Shown: positions 22,648-34,245 of the stretch, in pieces | Position numbering within the stretch: the stretch's first letter is position 1 | Layout of the letters: the number at the start of each line of letters is the position of its first letter | From: Protonemura montana | Lineage: Eukaryota; Arthropoda; Insecta; Plecoptera; Nemouridae | NCBI GenBank assembly: GCA_947568835.1 | Contig: OX387610.1 | Location: 2,174,501-2,238,500 of the forward strand | Length of the DNA stretch: 64,000 nucleotides | Direction: 5' to 3' | Position numbers and translations under genes: made by a program | Notes under the pieces: generated by a model | What the model saw: the letters and a program-made list of their open reading frames with translations, nothing else | Database searches by the model: none | What the model was told of the DNA's origin: nothing

Positions 22648-23584
22648 TTCGTTATTTCTCGCAGATTACTCGCATTTGAGTCTGGTTTACACTCAATTAA
22701 TCTTTATTAATGCTAACCTCAACGATTGATAAACATGTATCGCGATATTTTGAGTCGTAATTATTTAATTGTAGAGGTTTGTTAAAAAGGACGGCAGCAA
22801 GCGCCATCGGGTGGCACCTACCGTTACCACGTGTTGCCAGCCTCGTTTGCTCAGCAGAAAGCGCCATCGGGTGGCACCTACCGTTACCACGTGTTGCTAG
22901 CCTCGTTTGCTCAGCAGCAAGCGCCATCGAGTGGCACCTACCGTTACCACGTGTTGCCGGCCTCGTTTGCTCAGCAGCAAGCGCCATCGGGTGGCACCTA
23001 CCGTTACCACGTGTTGCCGGCCTCGTTTGCTCAGCAGCAAGCGCCATCGGGTGGCACCTACCGTTACCACGTGTTGCCGGCCTCGTTTGCTCAGCAGCAA
23101 ACGCCATCGGGTGGCACCTACCGTTACCACGTATTGCCGGCCTCGTTTGCTCAGCAGCAAGCGCCATCGGGTGGCACCTACAGTTACCACGTGTTGCCGG
23201 CCTCGTTTGCTCAGCAGCAAGCGCCATCGGGTGGCAGCTACCGTTACCACATGTTGCCGGCCTCGTTTGCTCAGCAGCAAGCGCCATCGGGTGGCACCTA
23301 CAGTTACCACGTGTTGCCGGCCTCGTTTGCTCAGCAGCAAGCGCCATCGTGTGGCACCTACCGTTACCACGTGTTTCCGGCCTCGTTTGCTCGGCAGCAA
23401 GCGCCATCGGGTGGCACCTACAGTTACCACGTGTTGCCGGCCTCGTTTGCTCAGCAGCAAGCGCCATCGTGTGGCACCTACCGTTACCACGTGTTGCCAG
23501 CCTCGTTTGCTCAGCGGCAAGCGCCATCGTGTGGCAGCTACCTTTACCACGTGTTGCCGGCCTCGTTTGCTCGGCAGAAAGTTT
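22648..23584 (+). mobile_element. element Y2 carrying a 60-bp minisatellite (13 units)
   Basis: The left part matches Y1, with an extra ACTCAATTAATCTTTATTAA segment also present at 53 kb. It is followed by 13 units of 60 bp (22793-23578). Most units carry CACGTG. Overlapping frames of up to 319 codons on both strands arise from the 60-bp period and are not genes. Confidence 0.8.
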
Positions 23585-23850
23585 AAAATTAACGCTGGCC
23601 TACAAACCTAAATCAAATACCAGAAGTTCTGAAATATTTAGCATCAAATTGAAACCAGTAAATTTCAGTCAGGTACGACGCGATTTTCATTTTAAAAAAT
23701 TCCCAGATGTTTGGAAAACCTCTTTGACAAAATCCTGAACGGATTTCAACTTTCCACATAGATTATTTTCCATTTAAGCTGTGTTTTAATTAATATAGCC
23801 CTGCCATCTACAACATTCTACCAGGGGATCGGAGGAGGGTTGTGTTGCTT

Positions 23851-23869
23851 GGGGGGGGGGGGGGGGGGG
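23851..23869. repeat. poly-G run
   Basis: Nineteen consecutive G residues. Shorter runs occur at 18132-18143 (G) and 5145-5160 (C). Confidence 0.9.
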
Positions 23870-23981
23870 CGGGGTCGATTAAACTCCACTCAACGCATTG
23901 CAGGAGTTGCGTTCCTCGAGCCTGCAGATGGCGCGCATGAAAGTCTGCCCGAGCTATTGTTTAGATGTTAGCAAGTAACAA

Positions 23982-25062
23982 AACTAGAGTTAATTTAACA
24001 CAACTAGAGTTAATTTAACACAACTAGAGTTAATTTAACACAACTAGAGTTAATTTAACACAACTAGAGTTAATTTAACACAACTAGAGTTAATTTAACA
24101 CTACTAGAGTTAATTTAACACAACTAGAGTTAATTTAACACAACTAGAGTTAATTTAACACAACTAGAGTTAATTTAACACAACTAGAGTTTATTTAACA
24201 CAACTAGAGTTAATTTAACACAACTAGAGTTAATTTAACACAACTAGAGTTAATTTAACACAACTAGAGTTAATTTAACACAACTAGAGTTAATTTAACA
24301 CAACTAGAGTTAATTTAACACAACTAGAGTTAATTTAACACAAATAGAGTTAATTTAACACAACTAGAGTTAATTTAACACAACCAGAGATAATTTAACA
24401 CAACTAGAGTTAATTTAACACAACTAGAGTTAATTTAACACTACTAGAGTTAATTTAACACTACTAGAGTTAATTTAACACAACTAGAGTTAATTTAACA
24501 CAACTAGAGTTAATTTAACACAACTAGAGTTAATTTAACACAACTAGAGTTAATTTAACACAACTAGAGTTAATTTAACACAACTAGAGTTAATTTAACA
24601 CAACCAGAGATAATTTAACACAACTAGAGTTAATTTAACACAACTAGAGTTAATTTAACACTACTAGAGTTAATTTAACACTACTAGAGTTAATTTAACA
24701 CAACTAGAGTTAATTTAACACAACTAGAGTTAATTTAACACAACTAGAGTTAATTTAACACTACTAGAGTTAATTTAACACTACTAGAGTTAATTTAACA
24801 CAACTAGAGTTAATTTAACACAACTAGAGTTAATTTAACACAACTAGAGTTAATTTAACACAACTAGAGTTAATTTAACACAACTAGAGTTAATTTAACA
24901 CTACTAGAGTTAATTTAACACTACTAGAGTTAATTTAACACAACTAGAGTTAATTTAACACAACTAGAGTTAATTTAACACAACTAGAGTTAATTTAACA
25001 CAACTAGAGTTAATTTAACACAACTAGAGTTAATTTAACACAACTAGAGTTAATTTAACACC
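23982..25062. repeat. 20-bp minisatellite, about 54 units, with a 220-bp higher-order duplication
   Basis: The unit is ACAACTAGAGTTAATTTAAC. Variant units (CAACCAGAGA at 24381 and 24601; CTACTAGAG at 24441/24461 and 24661/24681) recur in the same order 220 bp apart, so an 11-unit block was duplicated. Each unit contains GTTAA-T-TTAAC, a small inverted repeat. Confidence 0.95.
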
Positions 25063-25590
25063 GTGTTGCCATGTTTTGAAGATGAAGGATGGATTTTTAA
25101 GATGGGCCTTGGTTTCAGACTGTCACTTTAAAAAAGCTACTTCAGGGGAAATTAAAATCGTGACTTTTTTTATTTTATTTATTTATGCCAAATTATTTCT
25201 TGTTCATATTTCTGTACACAAACCAACTTGTTTTCATGTTTCTTCGTTCATCTCATTTTATTTCCATCAACATTCCTCTACGTCTGCTTATACTTGGATC
25301 TTCATCTTCTCTTTGTCTTAAATTCTATGCGTTGCACCCTTTCTTGAACTTTTTTCAAAACTTTTTCAAATAATTCCAACTAACTTTCCTAATTTTAAAC
25401 CATTTCCTCTCTAAATTTAATCGTTTCCTTCCAACTTTACTCTTCATTACCTCCATCTACCTTTCACGGGCAATTAAAAAAGCAAATTTATCAAATATTA
25501 AAATATTTTTTTCTGCACTTTAATCTTAACATTATCAGAGAAAATAAAACGTCAAAGAAAATGTGACTGTTCTTTGAAACCAATTCAAAT
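25063..25590. other. AT-rich non-coding DNA
   Basis: T-rich plus strand; no supported gene. Confidence 0.4.
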
Positions 25591-25599
25591 GTACAGAGC

Positions 25600-25950
25600 A
25601 TCGTTCGTCCTTCGTCCTTAAGAAACAAACGAGGAAGCATCGTTCGTCTTGTCAGGATCCATCCCACAGGACGCCTGCCAGATCGCTGACATCGCGACGT
25701 TGACTGGCGCCGTCGCGGCGCCTTGTGTCGGCGTCGCGACGGCGCTAGTCGCATGGACTAGCGCCTAGTTCGCGAACTACTTATCGACGATGTCGGTAGA
25801 GTAGGCGATGATTTTACCGACCGGCTAGACCGGCTTGTTTGACTTCGGTTCGTTGTTTTCTATCTTGGATTTGACTTCTTATACTTCGATTCACAGAACG
25901 TGAAAACGCGTTTTCAATCATGAAATCACTGACCTTTTGAAGGTCAGCTC
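25600..25950. repeat. cluster of consecutive palindromes
   Basis: Seen in order: direct repeats GCATCGTTCGTC at about 25600 and 25637; GGCGCC-GTCGC-GGCGCC at 25706-25722; GCGCCGTCGCG at 25707-25717 inverted at 25735-25745; GGCGCTAGTC and its complement at 25741-25750/25756-25765 with a 5-nt loop; TAGTTCGCGAACTA at 25766-25779; TGAAAACGCGTTTTCA at 25901-25916; and CTGACCTT-TTG-AAGGTCAG at 25929-25947. The region is GC-rich compared with its surroundings. It may be the structured terminus of an unrecognised mobile element. Confidence 0.75.
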
Positions 25951-26079
25951 AAAGAAAAGATCAACCCGCTGATCGTTGAGTCTAATCTTGTAAAGTAATG
26001 TCACCTAATTATTGGTTGTGTACCCACTTTTCATTTTATTCCGAAACTTCTCGGGTGGAAAGAACTTACTATGTAGAAT

Positions 26080-26615
26080 AAATCTTATTTAAATTGCAAA
26101 CGCTTGCAATGCGCGGGATACTTTATTATTAACAACACTATAAACGTCTCAAAAATTGATGCCCAAATGGGGACTCGAACCCCGATCTCCACGTATTGCG
26201 GGTGTTGCTGTAACCAATTGAGCTACTTGGACACTGGCTTTTTGAGACGATTTTAGTGCATTTGATGAGAATGACGGATCTCCAAGGAGTAGAACCAAGA
26301 GGCTGTGAATACTCACAGTCACTCTGATTCTAGTGACGCTATATCACGTCACAACCTGTCAAACTCGAATAACTACAATTTAGCGTTGGATGCGTTGCTG
26401 TATTGAGATGAAATCTTATTATATTTAATCTTATTATATGGAGATCCGTCATTCTCATCAAATACACTAAAATCGTTTTAAAAAGCCAGTGTCCAAGTAG
26501 CTCAATTGGATAGAACAACACCCGTGACAGGTGGAGATCGGGGTTCGAGTCCCCGTTTGGGCATCAATTTTTGAGACGTTTATAGTGTTCTTAATAATAA
26601 AAAAACTTACCAAGT
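26080..26615. mobile_element. tRNA-like element P as a full inverted dimer
   Basis: A reverse tRNA-like copy (core 26160-26232) and a forward copy (core 26488-26565) face outward as a large inverted repeat (26085-26285 against 26435-26610) around about 150 bp of spacer. Both arms keep A-box (AGCTCAATTGG) and B-box (GGTTCGAGTCCCC) sequences. The outer left arm continues into GCAAACGCTTGC and AAATCTTATTTAAATTG. Neither core folds with a proper anticodon loop. Confidence 0.75.
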
Positions 26616-28198
26616 TCTCTCTTGCATTACATTTAAAAATTAAATTTGAATAACCATACAAATTGTAGTTGGTTTTATTCACATTCAGAACTGTGCTCAA
26701 AAACTCTTGTGTATTTCCCACGTTTCTAGCAACAGAAATCATTTCTTCAGGTACTTAAAAAAAACACACCGCTATTTTTAATTAATTTTTGTCATGCTAT
26801 TACCTGTACATCCAGACAGCTGGCTTCTCCAACAACGTCCTTCAATCCTTGTTTACCTTGAAACACAATCAGTGCTCCAGTTACCTGATATCGATTCACG
26901 ATATCTAATTTAAAAACCCATCAAACGTAGCTAAAATCACATAACAAATATTATTCCATCGCTAAAGTTATAACAGACTATTATTTGATCTAAATGCATG
27001 ATTCAATCCCGTTCATGTATCGTCGTTTAGCACTGAATTCCCCTGCTTTTACAGGCTAATTACTGTAGGGCTTTCAGGTAAACATTTTTCATTAAATCTC
27101 GTGAAAATAACCAGGTACTCGTGCCCTCCAGCCGTGATATGGAATCAAGATAATTAACCTATAAAGGTTTGGTTTTGCGTCAGTGCTGGCATAATGCACG
27201 GTGCCGTGCCAAGCAATGCCTTATCACACGAACTAATAACGGTGAACTTGCCCTGGCAATTATGTAAAAATGTGAAAATTCCGTTCGTTATTTTAGGCGT
27301 GTCTTTCTTTTATAACGTTACATAGCTGACCTCTTGCCGTTAGACTGTTTCGTGCAGGGTGGCGGTGATTTAATGGTGCCCTTTCAAGGGGGCTGTGATT
27401 AATATGTTCTTTTTTTTTTTGAATTAAGGTTTGTTAATTTGAAAAAAAAAACGTTCGCTGGTTTTTAGGTTAGAAAAGTGACGGTTAATTTTCAGGTTAT
27501 TTTAAAACTTCGAAGGCGGATTCGTTGCAGTTCTGAATTTAAATTGCTTTAAAGCTGTAACAGTTTTTAGCTACGAGTTTTGATCGGTGAGTTTCTAGTG
27601 TTTTCAACAGGACTTTGATCAAAGATTGTTCTAAATTATCTAAAAAAAAAATGCGAATATAAAAGACATCGAAATGTCTGATATTTTTATAAGAGTGTTG
27701 TTACGTACATATTTAAAATTGATATCTTACTTATCGAAACAATAATACCTGTCGTGATTGCTATGTTAAAACCAGTAACTCAATTATATGATCATGCAAT
27801 TACCCCAGCCGATCGGTAATAACTTCGACACATGCCAGACACGTCACGTGATTTTTGAACGGTGAATAAAAACCTTGTACACGTTCTGCTTTGTGCTCCG
27901 CAAATTTCCATGATTTTCACATCGAAATCCAACACGTGAAGTCGTGAATGACAATCCTGGTAATTAATTTGCCGTGCGGAAAACTTTCCGCCATTTATTC
28001 GATTCTAGGAACGCCCGGCAGTCAGTTTTCTACGCGACCTGAATATAAAACAAAGTCACACTCGAGGACACGTATCTTTATCAATTTGCATCGAGGCAAA
28101 ACTACACGACATTCCAGGAACTTGAAATGTTCTACAATTAAATAATTTCTTATCCAGCTACGATTATTTGGTTACTTTATTGATTTAACGACGCGTTG
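26616..28198. other. non-coding DNA
   Basis: No gene recognised. CACGTG-type sites occur near 27845 and 27932. Nothing else was seen. Confidence 0.4.
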
Positions 28199-28529
28199 TT
28201 TCCAGCACGTCAAACCGTTCGGTGGTCACCCATCCAATACCTGACCCAGAGCAGTGTTGCTAAACTTTCATCCCTCCAATCTCTCTCCCGAACAGAACTG
28301 GTCATGTATATGATGGTCACCCATCCAATACCTGACCCAGCGCAGTGTTGCTTAACTTTCATCCCTCCAACCTCTCTCCCGAACAGAACTGGTCATGTGT
28401 ATGATGGTCACCCATCCAATACCTGACTCAGCGCAGTGTTGCTTAACTTTCATCCCTCCAACCTCTCTCCCGAACAGAACTGGTCATGTGTATGATGGTC
28501 ACCCATCCAATACCTGACACAGCGCAGTT
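28199..28529 (-). mobile_element. 5S-derived SINE head array, 4 units without body
   Basis: The minus strand carries four 91-bp 5S-like units. At one edge the array is joined directly to the 5' 5S segment (complement of CCAGCACGTCAAACCGTTCG). There is no SINE body or tail on either side, so this is a free-standing promoter-unit array. Confidence 0.7.
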
Positions 28530-28781
28530 CGATGCCAACTCAGATATGTTCTCCATGCTGCACTTTATATAACCTCACTTATGTTTATTATTGCATGTTT
28601 GCATATTTTTTGCAATGCTCAGACCGTTCTTTGGCTTCGCCTCCGAGCTGCGTGACCGTCAGACAATTTTAAAGTCGATCTTATTTATTTTTTAAGCTCG
28701 TTCTTAACGTAAACCAATTAAACGTGCACTTCCTTGCGATGAAAGTAAACAGGTCAGAAATAAGCACATGCTTTGCGAGGT

Positions 28782-28789
28782 GCCGCCGC

Positions 28790-28849
<60 letters not shown>

Positions 28850-28850
28850 T
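28782..28850. repeat. (CCG)n trinucleotide repeat
   Basis: About 23 CCG/GCC triplets with two CTG interruptions. The polyarginine frame on the minus strand is a by-product. Confidence 0.95.
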
Positions 28851-31600
28851 GCCAGTAGATCAAATCTCCCCACAATTTATCTGAGTTGTGTGAACAGAAT
28901 TTATGTGTCTCTCCCAATTCTCGATAAAAATGTGGAGGCAAATTAACAATTTATTTCAAAGATGGGAACTTTTTTTATTTCGATCTACTTTGATATCATC
29001 GTGGTTGCCACTCTGATGTCATATAACTATTTTCAAACAGTTTTTACTTGATAAGATCTAGTGTAAAAGGTCCGTTGTCAAAACAATGCGTCTTTGAAAA
29101 AAAACACATAACAATGAATCATTTGCAAATATTCAGGTAGTATTTTGATTTGTTATTAAATAGTATGGCAAGGTTTAAATTTAAATCAACTCAAAATATA
29201 CTTGAGGTAATGCGATTAGAAAGATTTTTTTCTGATAAGTTAGTTGGATTTTAAATTATCCACCGCCAATTTCGGTTGATTTAGCACTTTAGGGAAGAAG
29301 CTGAATTACTTGCTTGAAGATTGCATTAAAGATTGCAAGGCTGCCCACAAAGCGGTTTGGAAAAATAAACAATTTATGAGAAAAAAACTTTGCCGTTTAG
29401 CAACAAGATATAAACAAACAAGATAAATGTTAAAATTGATATTAAAAAAAAACCCGCTGCTTTTATCGCAATTGTTTAATCATAAAACATTAGCTCCGAG
29501 CAAACAAACTTCCGTTCTTACAACAAAACAAAGTGTTAACATTTTCCTGGCAGCTTTTCATTTTCCTCGGGCGCCAGAAAACAATGTCACGTACAATTTT
29601 CCACCGACACTTTGAGAAAAACATGACAAAATCACAATGCGCTTGAAACTACAATTGGTGTACGCGCGGTGGGATTTCATGAAAAATTCAACGTCTCTTT
29701 CAATGTACACGAATAAAAGACCAGTTTGAATTTAGAAAGCAAAGTCCAATCAATACGAATCGATTGACGTTTACATTTGAGTTCATTTCAAAACATTTTC
29801 TAGATGTCACCTGAATGTCAGCGTTGTACGTAATGCATAAAACCACTTCGATTCGACGTTCGAAAAGAGACCAAAATGTCAGAGAGCAGAATAATAATTA
29901 ATTATTAACCTAATAATTAGTCCTGTAATCGCGGTTCAAAATCGTTTGACTGGCAAGAATTAGCGAGCGAATGACTTTTATTCGAATTCAAATCGTCCGT
30001 AACTTTTTAATTTGAGATTCTTGTCAGTGACTTTTATATTAGTATCATACCGCTATTAAAAAAAAATATTTCTAGCCAAGATTTCCAGGTTTAATTCTCT
30101 GTAGCTGAATCAAACACCCACATAATTTAAACTCTTAAGAACAGAAGAAAAGCTCATTAAAAAAATTGAATATTGACTCATCGACTCCAACTGGTTTTGA
30201 ATTCCTTTGAACTATTTTAAACCACAACGCTCTATTTCATCAAAATTCAATAACAACCGTTTGTTTCTCACAAACCATTCCCTATTTCTAGCAAAACCCT
30301 CGAAACACTGGCGTCTCCCGAATACATTGCCTTCCAAACTCAAACAATACATCGACTAAAGCCGTATCTTAAACAAAAAGCTCATCGTCAGTCTTTTCCC
30401 GATGCTCTCGTGCTAGTTTTATAAGACAAAGGTGTCCCAGTTTCCTTCCAGTTTTATGCCTTGCTAGCAGATGTCGAGTGTCTTTCCCTCATAGCCGTGG
30501 CATGGTTTCTACATGGCATGATAAGTTGATAACCCATGCCCAGGGAGCGTGCGCGTTAGGTTGTAGGAGGGGTAGGGTAGGGTGGGGTTGGGTGGGGTGC
30601 CGGGCGCAATGATCTAAGTGGGATTACACGACATACTTCTTTATTAGTTGGTCGCACTGCCTCGGAGCAGCACTATAGTATCCGCGGTTTTTTAGTCTGT
30701 TTAGTGATTTTGAAATTGTTAACGGTGATTTTTAGTGAACAGTGCAAAGTTCTTACTGTCATTTCTTAACTGCTTTTTTATTTATTTTATATTCTGATTT
30801 TTTTTTCAATATTTTCATATTAATTTACCATTAATTTTGTATTATGTCATTGAAAGTTGCCAAAGTGTTAAATTTACTGAAATATTAGCTAACAAACGCG
30901 GTCAGAGAATCAAATTTTGATTTAGTTCTGATATTGCTAGCTATTTTGTATATTTTAACGTCTCTTCTCGCTTTTTTAGGTTCACTACTATTTGCTTTTG
31001 TAGGTATATGTAAAGCCGAATCGATATTCCCAATTAAATGCTCTCTCTATCCGTTTAATTCATTCCCTCTTTTGACAAGCCGTTTTATGAATGCTTTTCC
31101 AATAAATAGCCAAATGAATATATCATTATTTTGCACAAAAAAAACATCTCATTATTCGCTGGTTTTCAGCAGCGCAAATAGCTTGTTAGTTCAGAGCGAG
31201 TTTGTTAAATGAATTCATAATCACTGACGGTGCAGTTTGAATTCCACTTCAACTGGCAATACAAAATAAACTTGACATAAGCGTCAAAATTAAATCAATT
31301 CAAATACGGTAATAACTTCACATGCCAATAGCTTTAAATTTGATAATTAAACGGCTAAAAGTTGACAATTTATCAACTTTTAAACATATATATATCTCAG
31401 TTAACGGCGAACACAAATAATTACATCTAAATTCAATCAAAACAAGTAAACTACCTGAGCTGACTCATAAAAAAATAGCTTCAATACCATTAAAACTTTT
31501 GTTTATCCCAGTTGCTCGGTTACAAATGTTTGGTTCAATGATTCTACCAGACATTTTATCTGTTTTATTATTATTATCTTGCCTGTCGATCTAAATTGTA
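28851..31600. other. non-coding DNA upstream of the first candidate DPP exon
   Basis: No gene. A fragment resembling the 5S-SINE tail (GTTGTCAAAACAATGCGTC) lies near 29075. A strong G-quadruplex-type run of six G tracts lies at 30565-30599. Confidence 0.45.
30565..30599 (+). promoter_or_regulatory. potential G-quadruplex
   Basis: Six runs of 3-4 G separated by 1-2 bases (GGGGTAGGGTAGGGTGGGG and onward), about 1.2 kb upstream of candidate exon 1a. The motif fits the classical four-tract rule. A role in transcription is inference. Confidence 0.55.
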
Positions 31601-31660
31601 CCTGAGTTATTTGAATTCGATACGCCATCCATTCAATCCAGGTTCACACGTGAACGTTGC

Positions 31661-31694
31661 TTAGTGCAGACGAGACCAGTGCCGAGTTCGGATA
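31661..31694 (+). promoter_or_regulatory. candidate TATA-less core promoter for exon 1a
   Basis: TTAGT at 31661-31665 resembles an initiator with A+1 at 31663. GGATA at 31690-31694 then sits at +28 to +32 and fits the downstream promoter element consensus RGWYV. No TATA box is seen. The evidence is weak by itself. Confidence 0.25.
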
Positions 31695-31779
31695 GGGAGC
31701 GGGACGTTGAACAACAGAGTTTACTTACAATACAAGAAAAGTTTAGAAGATAAACTGACATTTTGTGGGAAAGAGTTCA

Positions 31780-31809
31780 ATGGGAATGGAAGAGGAAGAA
31801 GATGATGAC
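31780..31809 (+). CDS. DPP6/DPP10: candidate alternative first coding exon (1a) of the DPP6/10-like gene
   Basis: ATG at 31780 opens ten codons, MGMEEEEDDD, then a perfect donor GAC|GTGAGT. An in-frame TGA lies upstream at 31756, so the frame starts here. The exon ends in phase 0, the phase of the exon 2 acceptor at 61780. Joining would place an acidic tail directly before ELVAS. The human DPP6 long isoform also has an acidic stretch immediately before ELVGS, and DPP6/DPP10 genes are known for alternative first exons. The 30-kb intron and the very short exon mean this could instead belong to another transcript; no other downstream exon was found. Confidence 0.42.
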
Positions 31810-32061
31810 GTGAGTTGTGGAATGTTTTATTTATCTTAATTTCAGTTTACGATTTGTGACTACTGACTGGTAATTTACAAGTTACAAGTCTATTCACTGC
31901 TAAATATCGTGTGATTTTGATCATTTTTCTAACATTTACTTGTTTGACAATCAATTTTATATTTCTAGCATCATCGTTTTATAATTTTAAGATCACGGTA
32001 CATTCCCAACACTGTTACAAAAAGTAATTTTAACTGGCTTAAAACAGATCAAACTGGCAAC

Positions 32062-32213
32062 CAACTACCACCTTAGTAGCCTACTACCACCTTTGTTGCC
32101 TACTACCACCTTAGTAGCCTACTACCACCTTAGTAGCCTACTACCACCTTAGTAGCCAACTACCACCTTAGTAGCCTACTACCACCTTAGTAGCCTACTA
32201 CCTAAGTAGTGCC
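32062..32213. repeat. 19-bp tandem repeat, about 7 units
   Basis: Repeated CTACTACCACCTTAGTAGC with minor changes. It begins 250 bp after candidate exon 1a. Confidence 0.85.
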
Positions 32214-32574
32214 TTAGAACCTACTAAGTAGCTAACAAACTACGATCTCAAAACCTTGCTGCACAACCTAACCTTACTACAAAGTTACTTAAGTCTTACA
32301 GCCACTTACATGGCGTTACAGATAAGTATAAACCAGCAGTGATTTTATCTATTTTACTTCACTTTCCCGAAAGTACTTCCATTTTAAAATAGTTACAACC
32401 TTGAACTGTATATTTTTGCACATTGCCACACAGAAACATGTGCAAATCTTGCACTAAGATCACAGGATAGTTCGGATCAGACAAATTGTTTGGTGCATTT
32501 TACAGAAGCGACTGTAATTCATATTATTTTAGGTTCTTACAAAGACTGGTCGTTGCATTATTCAGGTCTACGAA

Positions 32575-32840
32575 CCCTAAAATACAATGTCTTACACCTC
32601 TAAAACATTAAAATACATTGTTTTACACTTCTAAAACACTAAAGTATATTGTTTTTCACCTCTAAAACACTAAAGTACATTGTGTGACACATGAAAAACC
32701 TGAAAGTCAATTTTTTCACATCTTGCAACCCTTACAGTACATTGAGATACACCTTGAAAACACTAAAGTACATTGTTTTTCACCTCTAAAACACTGAAAT
32801 ACATTTTTGTACACCTCTATAACCCTTAAGGAACGTTTGC
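32575..32840. repeat. degenerate tandem repeat of about 33-36 bp
   Basis: CTCTAAAACACTAAAGTACA and variants recur about seven times with heavy divergence, so this is an old array. Confidence 0.65.
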
Positions 32841-34245
32841 GTGCAACCTAAAAATTCTAAAGAGTTATAACAGGAAAACAGCTCCAATCTGAGCGAAATA
32901 ATGATGGATGGCGATGAAATTCAGACCCATTATGAAGTCTTTGTAAATTCGTGTATTGAGAGTCATAAATCCATCAATCTGGTTTGCCAACAACCCGCGC
33001 GTGGATTTCACCCAAAGTCGGCGATTTATTGGGCTCTGTCCGGTCATTTCATGCGTTTCAAACCCAATTAAATCTCTATCAATCATTGGTTTGATATCAC
33101 GCCGCGTGCTGGTTTGCTGATACGGTGTGGCAAACGGCAGCCAGAACGGAAATGAAGGGAAATATTCTGGCACCTGACATTTTTGTTAGGCGTTGAAGTT
33201 AAAAATATAAAAGAGACGTTGAGTGATCGCGGAATCGTGTCAAAATTATTGTGGAATTTATCGATTTTCGATGAAATTTCTGGTAAATGTGTCAATAAAA
33301 CGTTAAGTTGATTTGATTTCTTGCTGTGGTAATGAAAAGGAGAATTTAAAAAACGAAAATTCAATGGAACTTTAATGTTACAAAACGACAAATATAATTT
33401 GATATGAGTATTTTTGGAAGGCTTCGCAAAACTGGGGCGAACCAGATCTTTTCAATATCGTTACTTTTATTTTAGTTATGGTCAGTTTTCTAATTTTTTC
33501 CAATAAGCAACTAGAGTTTAAGTTAAAATAAGCAACCGATTGGCTGTGACCATGGTGATAAGTCTTCAACCGGATGTTAACACTTTGTGAAACTTTTTGC
33601 AACGGTCCTTATGAACTTTTGTAAAAGTTCATAATTAAATTTGCAAAATTTGGTCACGTGATGAGCGTCATTAACTAAGAGATTCTTTTGAAGCCTACAT
33701 TTATGTATCGTGCATTGCATGTCTAGGGGCAGTTCACCTCTAACAAGCTTCAGAACTGATTGCCAGCTCTGCTATATACCAGAACATAGCCCGGCAAACA
33801 TACCACAACATTCCCTCATATCTCGGAGGCGATGAATTTATGTCAAAAAGTTTAATTATAGTAACTTTTTAAATTGGATTATCTCAAGCAAAAAAATTAA
33901 ATAATTAACTTGGCATCGAAATTATTTTAAGAATACGATGACCTACAGAATATAATTAGCTTCTAGAGTCTTGCAAACATATGTGTGATTGACCACAAAC
34001 TACTCGGCGAGTGGAACTGTAAATATACATACGGCCATCAATCCAATGTAAACAAGAAGCTTCATGTAAACAAGAAGCTTCATGTAAACAACAAGCTTCA
34101 TGTAATCAAATATTTCTGTTTGCAATTCACATCATGTAACTGATAAGTTCACAACGATTCCGCAGACGCTTTGCCGGGTATTTTTATATCCCGTTGACCC
34201 CACCCCCTAATATAGATTTGCTAAACTGTTTACATACAAATGTGA

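Larger units (their letters stand above)
31810..34245. other. putative intron with degenerate tandem repeats
   Basis: Seven 19-bp units of CTACTACCACCTTAGTAG lie at 32062-32213. A decayed array of about 33-36 bp, with CACCTCTAAAACACTAAAGT blocks, lies at 32575-32840. Open minus-strand frames at 32865-33391 show no domain. An 18-bp repeat (CTTCATGTAAACAAGAAG) lies at 34045-34110. Confidence 0.5.

Noticed and set aside
22697..23738. Open frames of 217-319 codons over the 60-bp array
   Set aside because: Same cause: 60-bp period; frames are open on both strands and recur at other copies of the mobile element.
23982..25062. CRISPR array
   Set aside because: Direct 20-bp repeats have no spacers between them, and the DNA is animal nuclear.
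26488..26565. Plus-strand tRNA gene candidate
   Set aside because: The anticodon arm does not give a normal 7-nt loop with T33, and the sequence sits in a repeated inverted element.
28681..28941. Minus-strand polyarginine protein frame
   Set aside because: Arises from the (CCG)n microsatellite.
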